Assembly (NCBI GenBank): GCA_028292505.1
Contig: JAQGMF010000012.1
Location: 1-64,000, forward strand
Length of the DNA stretch: 64,000 bases
From: Rhodocyclales bacterium
GTDB lineage: Bacteria > Pseudomonadota > Gammaproteobacteria > Burkholderiales > Rhodocyclaceae
Reading direction: 5' to 3'
The position numbers were made by a program, and so were the translations under genes. Shown piece by piece: positions 53,010-62,340 of the stretch; position 1 is the first letter of the stretch, and each line of letters opens with the position of its first letter. The notes under the pieces are model-generated. The model made no database searches. It was given only the letters and a program-made list of their open reading frames with translations, and was not told where the DNA came from.

Positions 53010-54190
53010 TTTTATTGTGGCTTGGAGCTCGACCCGGATTTCAAACCAATCCTGATCATCTAATACCGCTCAAAGCGGAAAGCCGGCGATTGTACGTGGA
53101 CAATGACCAGAGTGTCAAAACCTTTATATGGGGAGCGTGAAGCACAAAAGTAACGAGCAAAAAAAACGCAGCTCGGTTGGAGCTGCGCCAAGTCCACACC
53201 AAAGGAGGAGGGTGGAGGAGACACTGGTTGGAGGAGCACGATCACAAATTCACTGAATCATTCAGTCTGATCGCGAACATTCCTCACACGCTTCAAATTA
53301 TGGCCATCTGCATGGTGCAACGCAAGAACTTTAGGAGTCGATGTGCTCAAATGTTTCTATATGCCGATAAATTATTCTTATAAAACCATAAGCCACAGAA
53401 TTCATTGGAATTATTTGCCGCAATTCTGTGTTCTAAAATTGTCGTGATTTGTCTAATCTCTCAATTGAGAAGCACCAAATCATCCAATGCCCGAGGCGAT
53501 GCTGCATTGCAGCACAAAACAGCTTGTTGGCGCATCTTTAGATCGCTTTAAAGACTAAAGCAATTTGCGGCAGGGTGCGCGTTTTAGCCCAAATGGGCAG
53601 GTAATAGCGGGGGCTAGGCAGTGCCTCAAACTCGCGGGGTAGCTAGTTCGGCGTCTTTAGCCGTCACCGAAGGACGCGGACGACGCACGTTGGCGGGATT
53701 AAGTAAGCCTTGATAAACGGCGTCAGCTTGACAATCGAGACACTGCCGCGATGCCAAGGTGCACAACATGGCGTCATGGTCGCCATAGGGGCGACATCTA
53801 TGTAATGCGGGCCACGCTGCCCGCCAGCTTCATGTGAAGAACCTTCAACCCGAACGCGGCACCGAGTTCTTGCAGTGTCGGCGTGCCTGTTCAACGCACA
53901 TTCAGCGCCTGAAAGAGAAGCCGCCACTCATGCAGCAAGCATGTATTGGTGGCTACATCAGCGCGACGAATTCAAACGCGATTCTTCGTAAAGTGCCAGG
54001 AGACCATAGGTTCTTCCGCGACGTTGCAAAACATCGAGCATGGCTTGTGTCCACGGACGTGAGACAGCCATACGGCAATTCGTCGGGATTTGTGGGGTGA
54101 CGATAGTCTTGCAGGAAATTTTGCTCGTTTTCATGGCCTGGCTTTCCAATTCGATACATGGGAATGACAATGTCTTTTTTGACTACGGAC
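53010..54190. other. Gene-poor region between rplM and lexA
   Basis: About 1.2 kb without a convincing gene. AT content is higher from 53.25 to 53.6 kb than in the flanks. A stem-loop (GCAGCTC-GGTTG-GAGCTGC) lies near 53168-53186. Short open frames on both strands (for example minus 53958-54134, start MKTSKISCKTIVTPQ) lack clear ribosome sites or recognised domains. The promoter of rplM must lie at its left end. It could be the remnant of an inserted element or hold an unseen small RNA. Confidence 0.5.
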
Positions 54191-54196
54191 TACTGA

Positions 54197-54802
54197 TCAG
54201 GAAAAACCGAAGTCGTTGCGGATCAAGCCCACCACCAGCCCTTCGATAGTCAAAATCTGGCGTCGGGGGTCGACGACGATGGGCTCCATGCTTTTGTTCT
54301 CGGGCAGCAATTCGACCAGCCCCTTGCGGCGCCGCAGGCGCTTGACCGTTACTTCATCATCAATGCGGGCGACGATGATCTGCCCATCGCGAACTTCAGA
54401 CGTGCGGTGCACGGCAAGCAGATCGCCCTCCAGAATGCCGATATCGATCATCGACAAGCCACGAACGCGCAATAGAAAGTCGGCGCGCGGCTCGAACATC
54501 GCCGGGTCCACACGCACGCGCTTGTCGATGCTGCTTTCGGAGAGAATCGGCGAACCCGCTGCGACCCGCCCTACGACTGGCAGACCAAGAGATTCGGTCA
54601 GGCGGATACCACGCGATGAGCCGGCCTCCAGGAGGATGACGCCCTTCTTGGCGAGCGCCTTGAGATGGGCTTCCGCAGCATTGGGAGAGGCAAAGCCGAA
54701 GGCCGTGCATATCTCGACGCGTGTGGGCGGCGCGCCGTACTCTTCCAACGTGGCGCGAATGAAGTCCAGGATTTCCTGCTGCCGGGGAGTGAGATCGTCC
54801 AT
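54197..54802 (-). CDS. lexA: LexA repressor
   Basis: 201 residues. Winged-helix DNA-binding domain ([36 protein letters not shown]) and the self-cleaving domain with the Ala82-Gly83 bond (RVAAGSPIL), catalytic Ser117 (RGLSMID) and Lys154 (VTVKRLR), matching E. coli positions shifted by two. ATG 54802 is the start. A LexA box lies 24 bp upstream, so the gene is self-regulated, and the same box type controls the radical SAM gene at 18 kb. Confidence 0.97.
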   Translation of the reverse strand: MDDLTPRQQEILDFIRATLEEYGAPPTRVEICTAFGFASPNAAEAHLKALAKKGVILLEAGSSRGIRLTESLGLPVVGRVAAGSPILSESSIDKRVRVDPAMFEPRADFLLRVRGLSMIDIGILEGDLLAVHRTSEVRDGQIIVARIDDEVTVKRLRRRKGLVELLPENKSMEPIVVDPRRQILTIEGLVVGLIRNDFGFS

Positions 54803-54825
54803 GTGTGCCAACCATTTTTCGATAA

Positions 54826-54841
54826 CTGTGTTTATATACAG
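54826..54841 (-). promoter_or_regulatory. LexA operator of lexA
   Basis: CTGTGTTTATATACAG (CTGT-N8-ACAG) sits 24 bp before the lexA start. On the minus strand TATAAA (54836-54831) overlaps it, with TTGTGA 17 bp further upstream as a -35. Confidence 0.93.
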
Positions 54842-54869
54842 TAAATCGAAAAATCACAAGCAGATTCTT

Positions 54870-55340
54870 TCAGGACGAGCGTTCGCATGCCGTTCCCGCC
54901 AAACGAACTTCGGCCACCCCCTTGCGAGCCAGGGCGTCGGCGCGCTCGTTCTCGGGATGCCCTGCGTGTCCCTTTACCCACAGCCATTGCACTTTGTGGG
55001 CAGCCGCCAATTCGTCGAGGCGACGCCACAGGTCTTCGTTCTTCACCGGCTGCTTGTCTGCGGTTTTCCAGCCGCGCTTTTTCCAGCTGTGAATCCATTC
55101 AGAGATGCCCTTCTGCACGTATTGCGAATCCGTATGGACGCGCACGCTGACAGGTCGCTTGAGTGCCGCCAGGCCGCGAATCACGGCCATCATCTCCATG
55201 CGGTTATTGGTAGTCTGCGGCTCGCCACCCCACAGTTCCTTTTCGGTGTCACCGATGCGCAGGATGGCGCCCCAGCCGCCAGGGCCGGGGTTACCGCTAC
55301 ATGCACCGTCAGTGAAGATATCTACGGTCTCGCTTGTCAT
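54870..55340 (-). CDS. rnhA: Ribonuclease HI
   Basis: 156 residues. Catalytic residues appear in [19 protein letters not shown] (Asp), [13 protein letters not shown] (Glu) and VHTDSQYV (Asp), with the later [11 protein letters not shown] (His and Asp). Degrades RNA in RNA-DNA hybrids. ATG 55340 follows GAGAG; a frame to 55754 overlaps the methyltransferase gene. Next to the methyltransferase and gloB, as in many proteobacteria. Confidence 0.97.
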   Translation of the reverse strand: MTSETVDIFTDGACSGNPGPGGWGAILRIGDTEKELWGGEPQTTNNRMEMMAVIRGLAALKRPVSVRVHTDSQYVQKGISEWIHSWKKRGWKTADKQPVKNEDLWRRLDELAAAHKVQWLWVKGHAGHPENERADALARKGVAEVRLAGTACERSS

Positions 55341-55396
55341 AATTGCTCTCATCCCCCGGGAGGGCCGAATTGTAGGCGAGATCGCGAAGAGGACGG

Positions 55397-56125
55397 CTAT
55401 CGCCCCTTCGATGTTGTTTCGCCACGTCGTGACACGGGCGCCATGGCCTTTTTTGGCCGCGTGCGGGTGCGCCAGTCGGGCATGATCAGGCGCATACCAC
55501 GCACGCGCTTGACTGCTTGCAGAATGTAGGCGCCGCCGGCGAAATGCCACCAACGGTCGCCTGCCGCATCCATGAAGGACCAGCGTCGCAACCAGGCCTC
55601 GGATGAAACCGGTGGTGCGTAGCAGCCGAAAGCGCCGGCATGCGTCTCGAAACTCAACAAGGTGAGCCAATCCTTGAGACGCGGTACGGAGAAATACTGG
55701 CCCTGCCATGGCAGCGCGCCGAGATTGCCGGAGAAGGAACGACGTAGTCCCCACAGGCTGTAAGGATTGAAGCCGGCGATGACGACGCTGCCCTCGGGCA
55801 CCAATACGCGCTCGACCTCACGCAACAGTTGATGCGGATGAGGCGCGAATTCGAGGACGTGCGGCAGCACGACCAGGTCCAGGCTTTGTGTCGCGAACGG
55901 CAGTTCTTCGGGATCGCACATCACGTCGGAAGGTCGCGTGCCACTGCAATGCAGGCGATGCGGCATGCGGTTGCCGCGCAGAAAGTCCTGCTTGGGCAGA
56001 CCGATCTGTACGGCGTTATAACCGAAGATGTCGGCCACCAGCTGGTCGAACTTGCGCTGTTCCCAGGCCAGCAAGTATTGCCCGCGTGGGGTATCGAACC
56101 ACTCTTCAAAACCAGGAATTGACAT
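55397..56125 (-). CDS. Class I SAM-dependent methyltransferase (YafS-like)
   Basis: 242 residues. Substrate-domain start with [18 protein letters not shown]-domain elements [23 protein letters not shown], in part [19 protein letters not shown], and [17 protein letters not shown]. The conserved position between gloB and rnhA corresponds to E. coli yafS. Substrate is not known. Its start codon region overlaps a possible upstream start of gloB. Confidence 0.88.
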   Translation of the reverse strand: MSIPGFEEWFDTPRGQYLLAWEQRKFDQLVADIFGYNAVQIGLPKQDFLRGNRMPHRLHCSGTRPSDVMCDPEELPFATQSLDLVVLPHVLEFAPHPHQLLREVERVLVPEGSVVIAGFNPYSLWGLRRSFSGNLGALPWQGQYFSVPRLKDWLTLLSFETHAGAFGCYAPPVSSEAWLRRWSFMDAAGDRWWHFAGGAYILQAVKRVRGMRLIMPDWRTRTRPKKAMAPVSRRGETTSKGR

Positions 56126-56153
56126 GCCGATTCATGCGCCGAAAATGTCGATC

Positions 56154-56915
56154 ATGCAGATTGTTCCGCTTTCGGCCTTTCGCGACAACTATATCTGGGC
56201 TTTGGTTGCCCACGACCAGTGCATCGTCGTCGATCCCGGCGAGGCTGCGCCTGTCTCGCAGTTTCTTGCGCGGCAGGATTTACGCCTCGCCGCCATTCTT
56301 GTCACTCATCGTCACAACGACCACATCGGCGGCGTCGCCGCGCTATGCCGGAGCTGGCAGGTGCCGGTCTTCGGGCCACCTTCAATTGATGTGGTCACTC
56401 AAGCTGTCGAGGAAGGCGACACCGTCCATCTGCCGGGCATCGGTGGTGCCGCTTCGGTCATGGCGGTACCCGGTCACACCGAAGAGCATATCGCCTTCCT
56501 GTACGAGGAGCTTCTCTTCTGCGGCGACACCTTGTTCGCTGGCGGTTGCGGACGTTTGCTGGGTAGCAGCACTGCGGTGGAATTGCACACATCCTTGCAG
56601 CGCATTGCGGCACTGCCAGCTTCGACGCAAATCTGTTGCGCTCATGAATACACACTCAACAATCTACGCTTCGCACGCGAAGTTGAACCGGAAAATGCCG
56701 CGTTGCTTGCACGCGTGGCGCGCTGCAACGCCTTGCGCGACAAGAACCTCCCCACCTTGCCTTCGCGGTTGGCGGACGAACTGATGACAAATCCCTTTTT
56801 ACGCACGCAGGAAGTCGGCGTGCGTAGATCCGTGGAACGGCACGTCGGCAAACCGCTCGACCAACCCGCCGCCATCTTCGCGGCTCTGCGCGCCTGGAAA
56901 GACGTTTTCCAGTAA
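56154..56915 (+). CDS. gloB: Hydroxyacylglutathione hydrolase (glyoxalase II)
   Basis: 253 residues. Dinuclear metal site THRHNDHIGG, GHTEEHIAF, CGDTLFAGGCGR and AHEYTLNN. Hydrolyses lactoylglutathione in methylglyoxal detoxification. ATG 56154 (MQIVPLSAFRDNYIW) matches the usual GloB start; in-frame ATGs at 56124 and 56145 would overlap the divergent gene. Confidence 0.96.
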   Translation: MQIVPLSAFRDNYIWALVAHDQCIVVDPGEAAPVSQFLARQDLRLAAILVTHRHNDHIGGVAALCRSWQVPVFGPPSIDVVTQAVEEGDTVHLPGIGGAASVMAVPGHTEEHIAFLYEELLFCGDTLFAGGCGRLLGSSTAVELHTSLQRIAALPASTQICCAHEYTLNNLRFAREVEPENAALLARVARCNALRDKNLPTLPSRLADELMTNPFLRTQEVGVRRSVERHVGKPLDQPAAIFAALRAWKDVFQ

Positions 56916-57093
56916 GGCTCCGGCCTGAGCCGGCCTTTCCCATTTTGCGAGAGGTTTGTTCGGAAACCCGCCTGAATGACTGTTGGCTTCCTGCCCACTC
57001 TGCAAGCCCACCCCTGCAGCTTAAAAAGCATCAAGGCGCTGCAATTTGTGCCGATAAAACCACTTGGCGTACGTACATCTGTGGTGGCACGAC

Positions 57094-57918
57094 ATGGGCG
57101 AACCCGGCATACAAGACATTTCCTCGAACACGAATGCGAGCACCCTGCTGCTCGTCGACGACGAGGACAACATCATTTCCGCATTGCGTCGCCTGCTGCG
57201 CCGCGACGGCTATCGCATCCTCACCGCCAACGGTGGCGAAGCGGGCCTGCAAGTGCTTGAGCACGAACATGTCGATGTCATCGTGTCGGATCAGCGCATG
57301 CCTGGCATGACCGGGACGGAATTTCTCAGCCGTGCGCGTGAAAAGTGGCCACAGACTATCCGCATCGTGCTCTCCGGTTACACTGAACTGGGCAGTGTCA
57401 CATCGGCCATCAATGAAGGTTCCGTCTACAAGTTCCTCACCAAGCCCTGGGATGACGAACAACTGCGCGCCAATATTGCCGACGCCGTGCGACGCAAGCA
57501 GCTCGATGACGAGAACCGCCGTTTGCAACTGGAGCTCGCTTCTGCCAACGCCAAGTTGAACGACCTGCTCGAAGAGCGACAACGCCGCATTGCCATCGGC
57601 GAAGCCTCGCTGCACGTCGCCCACGAGGTGATTGCCGCGCTGCCCCTGGCCGTGCTTGGCGTCGACAACGAATACATGATTGCACTGGCCAACGAAGCGG
57701 CACAGCAACTCCTCGGCAGCAGCCTCATCGGTCTCGACGCACGCACCGACCTGCCCGCTGTGTTGCAGGACATTTTGCATTGCGCGAACCCGGCCTATGC
57801 CGAAGTCATTATCAATGGCAAGGCCGTGCGCGTTGTCAGCAACGATTTAGGCTCGGAGCGCAAACCGCGCGGCCGTGTGGTTGCATTGTTCTACAGCGAC
57901 ACAGGAAAGTCCTCATGA
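57094..57918 (+). CDS. Response regulator with C-terminal PAS-like domain
   Basis: 274 residues. Receiver (TLLLVDDEDN, Asp66 in VIVSDQRMPGMTG, Lys in FLTKPWDDEQL) then a coiled linker and a PAS-like domain (LPLAVLGVDNEYMIALANEAA) with no output enzyme or DNA-binding motif. ATG 57094 is chosen; a start 30 bp upstream is possible. The KPWDD pattern also occurs in the two other REC proteins downstream, suggesting one shared kinase. Overlaps the next small gene (ATGA). Confidence 0.88.
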   Translation: MGEPGIQDISSNTNASTLLLVDDEDNIISALRRLLRRDGYRILTANGGEAGLQVLEHEHVDVIVSDQRMPGMTGTEFLSRAREKWPQTIRIVLSGYTELGSVTSAINEGSVYKFLTKPWDDEQLRANIADAVRRKQLDDENRRLQLELASANAKLNDLLEERQRRIAIGEASLHVAHEVIAALPLAVLGVDNEYMIALANEAAQQLLGSSLIGLDARTDLPAVLQDILHCANPAYAEVIINGKAVRVVSNDLGSERKPRGRVVALFYSDTGKSS

Positions 57919-58088
57919 ACGATACCAATCAGAATGGAAACATCGCGGCCGATCAAGACAGTCCTTTGCAGAGCGCTGCATCGCGCGAAGAACTGAAGGC
58001 GGCGTTCTCGCCCGACACGCCGGACGAGGTCCGCGAACGCGTGTTGAACGCTGTGCTTGCCGTGCTCAATGGAGATGACGATGACTGA
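57915..58088 (+). CDS. Small protein of the signalling operon (57 aa)
   Basis: 57 residues, overlapping the regulator stop and the HDOD gene start. Acidic, ends NAVLAVLNGDDDD; helical middle (DEVRERVLNAVLAVL). No recognised family. The double overlap supports real coding. It may be an adaptor for its neighbours, but there is no direct evidence. Confidence 0.62.
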   Translation: MNDTNQNGNIAADQDSPLQSAASREELKAAFSPDTPDEVRERVLNAVLAVLNGDDDD

Positions 58089-58965
58089 GGCGCAGAGCAC
58101 GCGTGTTGGCGAGCCACCACCGCACACGCCCAGCATAGATGACATCATCATTCGTTTTGGCGACCTGCCCGGATTGCCTGCTGTCGCTGCCGATCTGGTG
58201 AGTTCGATGGACGACGATGATCTTGACCTCAGCGAACTCGTCACAAAAATAGAATGCGATCAGGCCCTGGCAACCAAGATCGTGCGCGTCGCCAACTCCC
58301 CCTTCTTTGGCATGATGGGCAAGGTCAGCTCAGTGCACCAGGCGGCCACGGTAATCGGCTTGCGCACGATTCGCTCGCTGGCGCTGGCCAGTGCCATGTC
58401 GAGCCTACGCCCACAAGCTGGTGCGCCAGGCATCGATCTGCATGAATACTGGCTGCACGCCTTCCAGACTGCGCTGGCCTCCCGCGAAATCGCGCGAGCC
58501 GTGCGTTTCGGTCACGATCAAGCATTCCTCGCCGGGCTGATACACGACATCGGCAAGCTCGTGCTGGCCGTTCTCTACCCGGATCTGATCGAGAAACTCG
58601 CTGCCAAGCGCGCAGAAATGAATACGTCATGGAGCGAGGCGGAACGAGCGCTGGGCCTGCCCTCGCACGGCTCGGTCGGCGCCGCGCTGGCCAAGCACTG
58701 GCACTTTCCCGAGACGCTGTATCGGGCGATCGAAGGCCATCACCCACCGTTCGACACGCCGGATCGCATCACCGACATCGTGCACATCGCAGACGCGTTG
58801 GCGGTTGCCTATTGCGCCGCCAGGACCGGCAAGGCCAAGGCAATCGAACTCAATGGTGCAGCATTCAAGCGCTTGTCATTAAGCGACGCGCAATTGCGCA
58901 GGGCTGTCAGGGCTCTGAGTCAGGCCGATGACATTGCCATGCAGATGAGCCAGGAGCGGGCATGA
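58081..58965 (+). CDS. HDOD-domain protein
   Basis: 294 residues with an HDOD domain: LPGLPAVAADLVSSMDD, then ALATKIVRVANSPFFGM, VIGLRTIRSLALA and FLAGLIHDIGKLVLAV. HDOD domains are HD-fold relatives usually without catalysis that act as signalling scaffolds. ATG 58081 has GGAG 6 bp upstream; earlier in-frame ATGs are possible. Overlaps the kinase gene (ATGA). Confidence 0.9.
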   Translation: MTEAQSTRVGEPPPHTPSIDDIIIRFGDLPGLPAVAADLVSSMDDDDLDLSELVTKIECDQALATKIVRVANSPFFGMMGKVSSVHQAATVIGLRTIRSLALASAMSSLRPQAGAPGIDLHEYWLHAFQTALASREIARAVRFGHDQAFLAGLIHDIGKLVLAVLYPDLIEKLAAKRAEMNTSWSEAERALGLPSHGSVGAALAKHWHFPETLYRAIEGHHPPFDTPDRITDIVHIADALAVAYCAARTGKAKAIELNGAAFKRLSLSDAQLRRAVRALSQADDIAMQMSQERA

Positions 58966-60785
58966 ACACGCTGCAGGAGCAACGTGCCGTTACGTTATCA
59001 ACTGCTTGGCTCGATCGCCTGGGCATCGGCATTCTCGTCGTGCACGGTCAAACGGTCATTCGCGCCACAACGGCGGCAATGGTTTTGCTCGATCGCAAGG
59101 ACGCGCCCATGATAGGTCGCGACGTACTGCAGTTATTCGCTCCCGAAGACGCAAACAAGTTGCGCCCGTGGCTCAAGGCGATCTATACCAATTCCGAACA
59201 CGCTGGCTCGTTAGTAGTGGCGTCGGACGTCGGCAGCCCGCGTCATTTCCGCTTGACAGCCGGCCCCAACGACGGTGGCTCGGAGAGCACGCGCATCATC
59301 ACCATCGAAGAGCACATACCGGGCGGTGCGGCAGCGAACGCGGCCGAGCTGCGACGAACATTCAAGGAATTGCTAGACGGCAATCCGCTACCAACCTTCG
59401 TGCTCAATCGCGACCACGTCGTGCTGCACTGGAACCGCGCTTGCGAAGTTGTGCTCGGTGTCACCGCGCACGAGATGGTCGGCACGCGCGATCACTGGAC
59501 GCCTTTTTTTGATACCCCCGCGCCGGCGATTGCCGATCTGATCATCGACGACTTGCAGAGCGCCGAAGCGCACACGCTCTACGGCGACACGCTGAAGCCG
59601 TCGGCCATCATCAGCGACGGGCTGGAAGCCTCGCGCTTCTTCCCCAACCTCGGCGACAAAGGCCGCTGGTTGCTCATGACCGCAGCGCCGATCCGCAATG
59701 CGCATGGCGTCGTGATGGGCTCCATAGAAACGCTGGTCGATATCACGGAGATCAAGGATGCCGAGGCTTCGCTGCGCCTCGCGCACCAGGGTTTGGAAGA
59801 TCTGGTGAGAAAGCGCACTGCCGAGCTGGAAAGCGCCAAAGGCGCGCTCGAAAGAGATATTGAAAAACGCGAACAGGCCGAGCGGGCTTTACTCGATCGC
59901 TACGTCGAGATGACCAATCTCAACATCAAGCTTTCCGAAGCCAACCAGCAAATCCAGGCAGCGCAGAACCAGTTGCTGCAAAACGAGAAGCTGGCTTCGA
60001 TCGGCCAGCTCGCCGCCGGCGTGGCACACGAAATCAACAATCCGATCGGTTACGTGTTTTCCAATTTCAGCACGCTCGAACATTACGTCGCCGATCTGCT
60101 CTCGCTCATCGAGGCCTACCATGCCGCCGAGCCACATATTGCCGACGAAGCCCAACAGCACGCCGTGCAGGCGCTACGCGAGCGGCTCGATCTCGAATTC
60201 CTGAAAGAAGACACGCGCTCGCTGATGAGCGAATCGCGCGAAGGCATCGAACGTGTGCGCAAGATCGTGCAAGACCTCAAAGACTTTTCTCACGTCGACT
60301 CCGACGCGTCGTGGCAATGGGCCGACCTGCACAAGGGCATCGATTCGACCCTCAATATCGTCAGCAACGAAATAAAGTATCATGCCGACGTCATCAAGGA
60401 ATACGGCCAGATTCCCAAGATTCAGTGCCTGCCCTCGCAATTGAACCAGGTATTCATGAACCTGTTGGTCAATGCCGCTCACGCTATGGAAGGACGACCC
60501 ACGCGCGGCGCCATCACGGTGAGTTCCGGCGTCGACGAAAATGACATATGGGTGGCCGTCAGCGATACCGGCTGCGGCATGAGCGAAGAGACCTGCAGCA
60601 AGATATTCGACCCCTTCTACACGACCAAGCCGATTGGCAAAGGTACCGGCCTGGGTCTGTCGCTATCGTATGGCATCGTACAGAAGCATCATGGCAGTAT
60701 CGACGTCACCTCGGTGCCCGGTGAGGGCACGCGTTTCTGTGTGAAATTGCCGATACGCCAGGCAGAGGAAGCCATCGCCAGATGA
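58962..60785 (+). CDS. PAS-domain sensor histidine kinase (soluble)
   Basis: 607 residues without membrane helices. Two PAS-like regions (about 15-115 and 125-265; LPTFVLNRDHVVLHWNRACE), a coiled-coil (about 275-340), HisKA with His356 in AAGVAHEINNPIG, and HATPase (NLLVNAAHAMEG; SDTGCGM; GKGTGLGLSLSYG). NtrB-like group. Likely phosphodonor for the neighbouring receivers. Overlaps the next small gene. Confidence 0.94.
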   Translation: MNTLQEQRAVTLSTAWLDRLGIGILVVHGQTVIRATTAAMVLLDRKDAPMIGRDVLQLFAPEDANKLRPWLKAIYTNSEHAGSLVVASDVGSPRHFRLTAGPNDGGSESTRIITIEEHIPGGAAANAAELRRTFKELLDGNPLPTFVLNRDHVVLHWNRACEVVLGVTAHEMVGTRDHWTPFFDTPAPAIADLIIDDLQSAEAHTLYGDTLKPSAIISDGLEASRFFPNLGDKGRWLLMTAAPIRNAHGVVMGSIETLVDITEIKDAEASLRLAHQGLEDLVRKRTAELESAKGALERDIEKREQAERALLDRYVEMTNLNIKLSEANQQIQAAQNQLLQNEKLASIGQLAAGVAHEINNPIGYVFSNFSTLEHYVADLLSLIEAYHAAEPHIADEAQQHAVQALRERLDLEFLKEDTRSLMSESREGIERVRKIVQDLKDFSHVDSDASWQWADLHKGIDSTLNIVSNEIKYHADVIKEYGQIPKIQCLPSQLNQVFMNLLVNAAHAMEGRPTRGAITVSSGVDENDIWVAVSDTGCGMSEETCSKIFDPFYTTKPIGKGTGLGLSLSYGIVQKHHGSIDVTSVPGEGTRFCVKLPIRQAEEAIAR

Positions 60786-60961
60786 TTGCGCAAAAAATAT
60801 TGCCGTTGGCGCACCACGCCGCCGAACATCACGCCACGCAACCGATGGACGCCGCCTACGCCAAGCTCAACGATATGTATGGCACGGAGGACCTTCTCGA
60901 CCTGGTCCGAACGCCACAGGAGCGCCACATGGAATCTCGTACGGAGGCTCGTACCGCATGA
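60782..60961 (+). CDS. Small protein of the signalling operon (59 aa)
   Basis: 59 residues with ATG overlapping the kinase stop and TGA overlapping the next ATG. His-rich start (LAHHAAEHHATQ) and a helical middle (AAYAKLNDMYGTEDLLDLV). Not recognised. The two 4-bp overlaps argue that it is translated. Confidence 0.62.
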   Translation: MIAQKILPLAHHAAEHHATQPMDAAYAKLNDMYGTEDLLDLVRTPQERHMESRTEARTA

Positions 60962-62307
60962 CCGATGTTGCTGCCACAAGTCCGACGAGCGCACAGAGCG
61001 CGACAAATTGGCCCCCCGGCTATACGAACGCGCCGGTCGTCATGCTGGTCGACGACGAGACGAATGTTCTGAATGCACTGCGTCGACTGCTCAGGCCGGT
61101 TGGCTACACCGTGCTCACCGCCAACGGCGGCGCGGAAGCCTTGAGTCTGCTCGCGGCGCAGGAGGTAGACCTGCTCGTATCCGACATGCGCATGCCGGAA
61201 ATGGATGGTGCGCAGTTGCTCGCCCAGGCCCGTCAGCGCTGGCCGGACACGCAGCGCGTGCTGCTCACTGGATATGCCGATGTCACATCTGCGGTGTCGG
61301 CCATCAACGAAGGTGGCATCTTCCGCTACGTCTCCAAACCCTGGGACGAGCATGAATTTCTCAGCATCATTCATCAGGCATTGTCGTGGCGTGGCCTGCA
61401 ACGCGAGAAGCTGCGTCTGGAAGCGCTCACCTTCAAGCAGAACGAAGAACTCAAGTCGCTCAATGCCAGCCTGGAGGCCAAGGTCGCGGAGCGCACCGCC
61501 GATCTGCAGATCGCCAATCAGGAACTGACGCTGGCCAACGAGAAACTCCAGAAGACTTTCTTCAACACAGTGCAGGTCATGTCCAGCCTCATCGAGCTGC
61601 GTGCGCCGCAACTCGCTGGTCACAGCCGACGCGTGGCCGACGTGGCACGCCGGATCGCCGAGAAGATGGGATTGAACTCAGCGGCGATTCACGAGGTGCT
61701 GATGGCGGGCCTGCTGCATGACATTGGCAAGATCGGCTATGGTGACCAGTTGCTGGCCACGCCGATGGCGAAGATGACTGCCGAAGGACTGAGCCAGGCG
61801 CGCAAGCATCCGCTCAATGGCGCTGCGGCCTTGATGTCGCTCCCCGATATGCGTGGTGTGGCGGCGGTCATTCGTAGTCACCATGAGCGCTGGGACGGCA
61901 CCGGCTTTCCCGATGGGCTCAAGGGCGAGGCCATTCCTCTGGGGGCCCGCATCCTGGCATTAGCCAACGACTATGATGCAGTACAGATCGGCACGCTGTC
62001 GGTAAAGAAGCACAACAGCGACGAGGCCAAACAGTACGTCATCGAAGGGCGCAGCTTCCGTTATGACCCGGCCGTGTGCGACGCCTTCTCGGAACTGATC
62101 GGCCGCGCGCGCGCCAAGCCTGTCGCTGAAATACGCGTCAATGGCGCACAGGCCAAACCAGGCATGGTGCTCACGCGCGACTTGTTCAGCCATGAAGGCG
62201 TACTGCTACTGGCAGTGGAACACGTGCTCGACAATGTGCTGATCAAACAGGTTCGCGAATACGAAGAAACGAATGGCAAGGCCTTGATCATTTGCGTCAA
62301 AGCCTGA
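60958..62307 (+). CDS. Response regulator with HD-GYP phosphodiesterase domain
   Basis: 449 residues. Receiver (VMLVDDETN, Asp76 in LVSDMRMPEMDG, KPWDEHEF), a coiled linker, then an HD-GYP domain: His222 in AGHSRRVADVA, His254-Asp255 in LLHDIGKIGYG, and HHERWDGTGFPDGL with GFP for GYP. Key metal ligands remain, so cyclic-di-GMP hydrolysis is probable. A C-terminal extension of about 100 residues follows. RpfG-like. Confidence 0.93.
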   Translation: MTDVAATSPTSAQSATNWPPGYTNAPVVMLVDDETNVLNALRRLLRPVGYTVLTANGGAEALSLLAAQEVDLLVSDMRMPEMDGAQLLAQARQRWPDTQRVLLTGYADVTSAVSAINEGGIFRYVSKPWDEHEFLSIIHQALSWRGLQREKLRLEALTFKQNEELKSLNASLEAKVAERTADLQIANQELTLANEKLQKTFFNTVQVMSSLIELRAPQLAGHSRRVADVARRIAEKMGLNSAAIHEVLMAGLLHDIGKIGYGDQLLATPMAKMTAEGLSQARKHPLNGAAALMSLPDMRGVAAVIRSHHERWDGTGFPDGLKGEAIPLGARILALANDYDAVQIGTLSVKKHNSDEAKQYVIEGRSFRYDPAVCDAFSELIGRARAKPVAEIRVNGAQAKPGMVLTRDLFSHEGVLLLAVEHVLDNVLIKQVREYEETNGKALIICVKA

Positions 62308-62340
62308 AATGGATTGGCGCCAGAACAATGGAGATGTCAT

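Noticed and set aside
53834-54100. 88-residue plus-strand frame in the gene-poor gap
   Set aside because: No recognised domain and an overlapping frame of similar length on the other strand.
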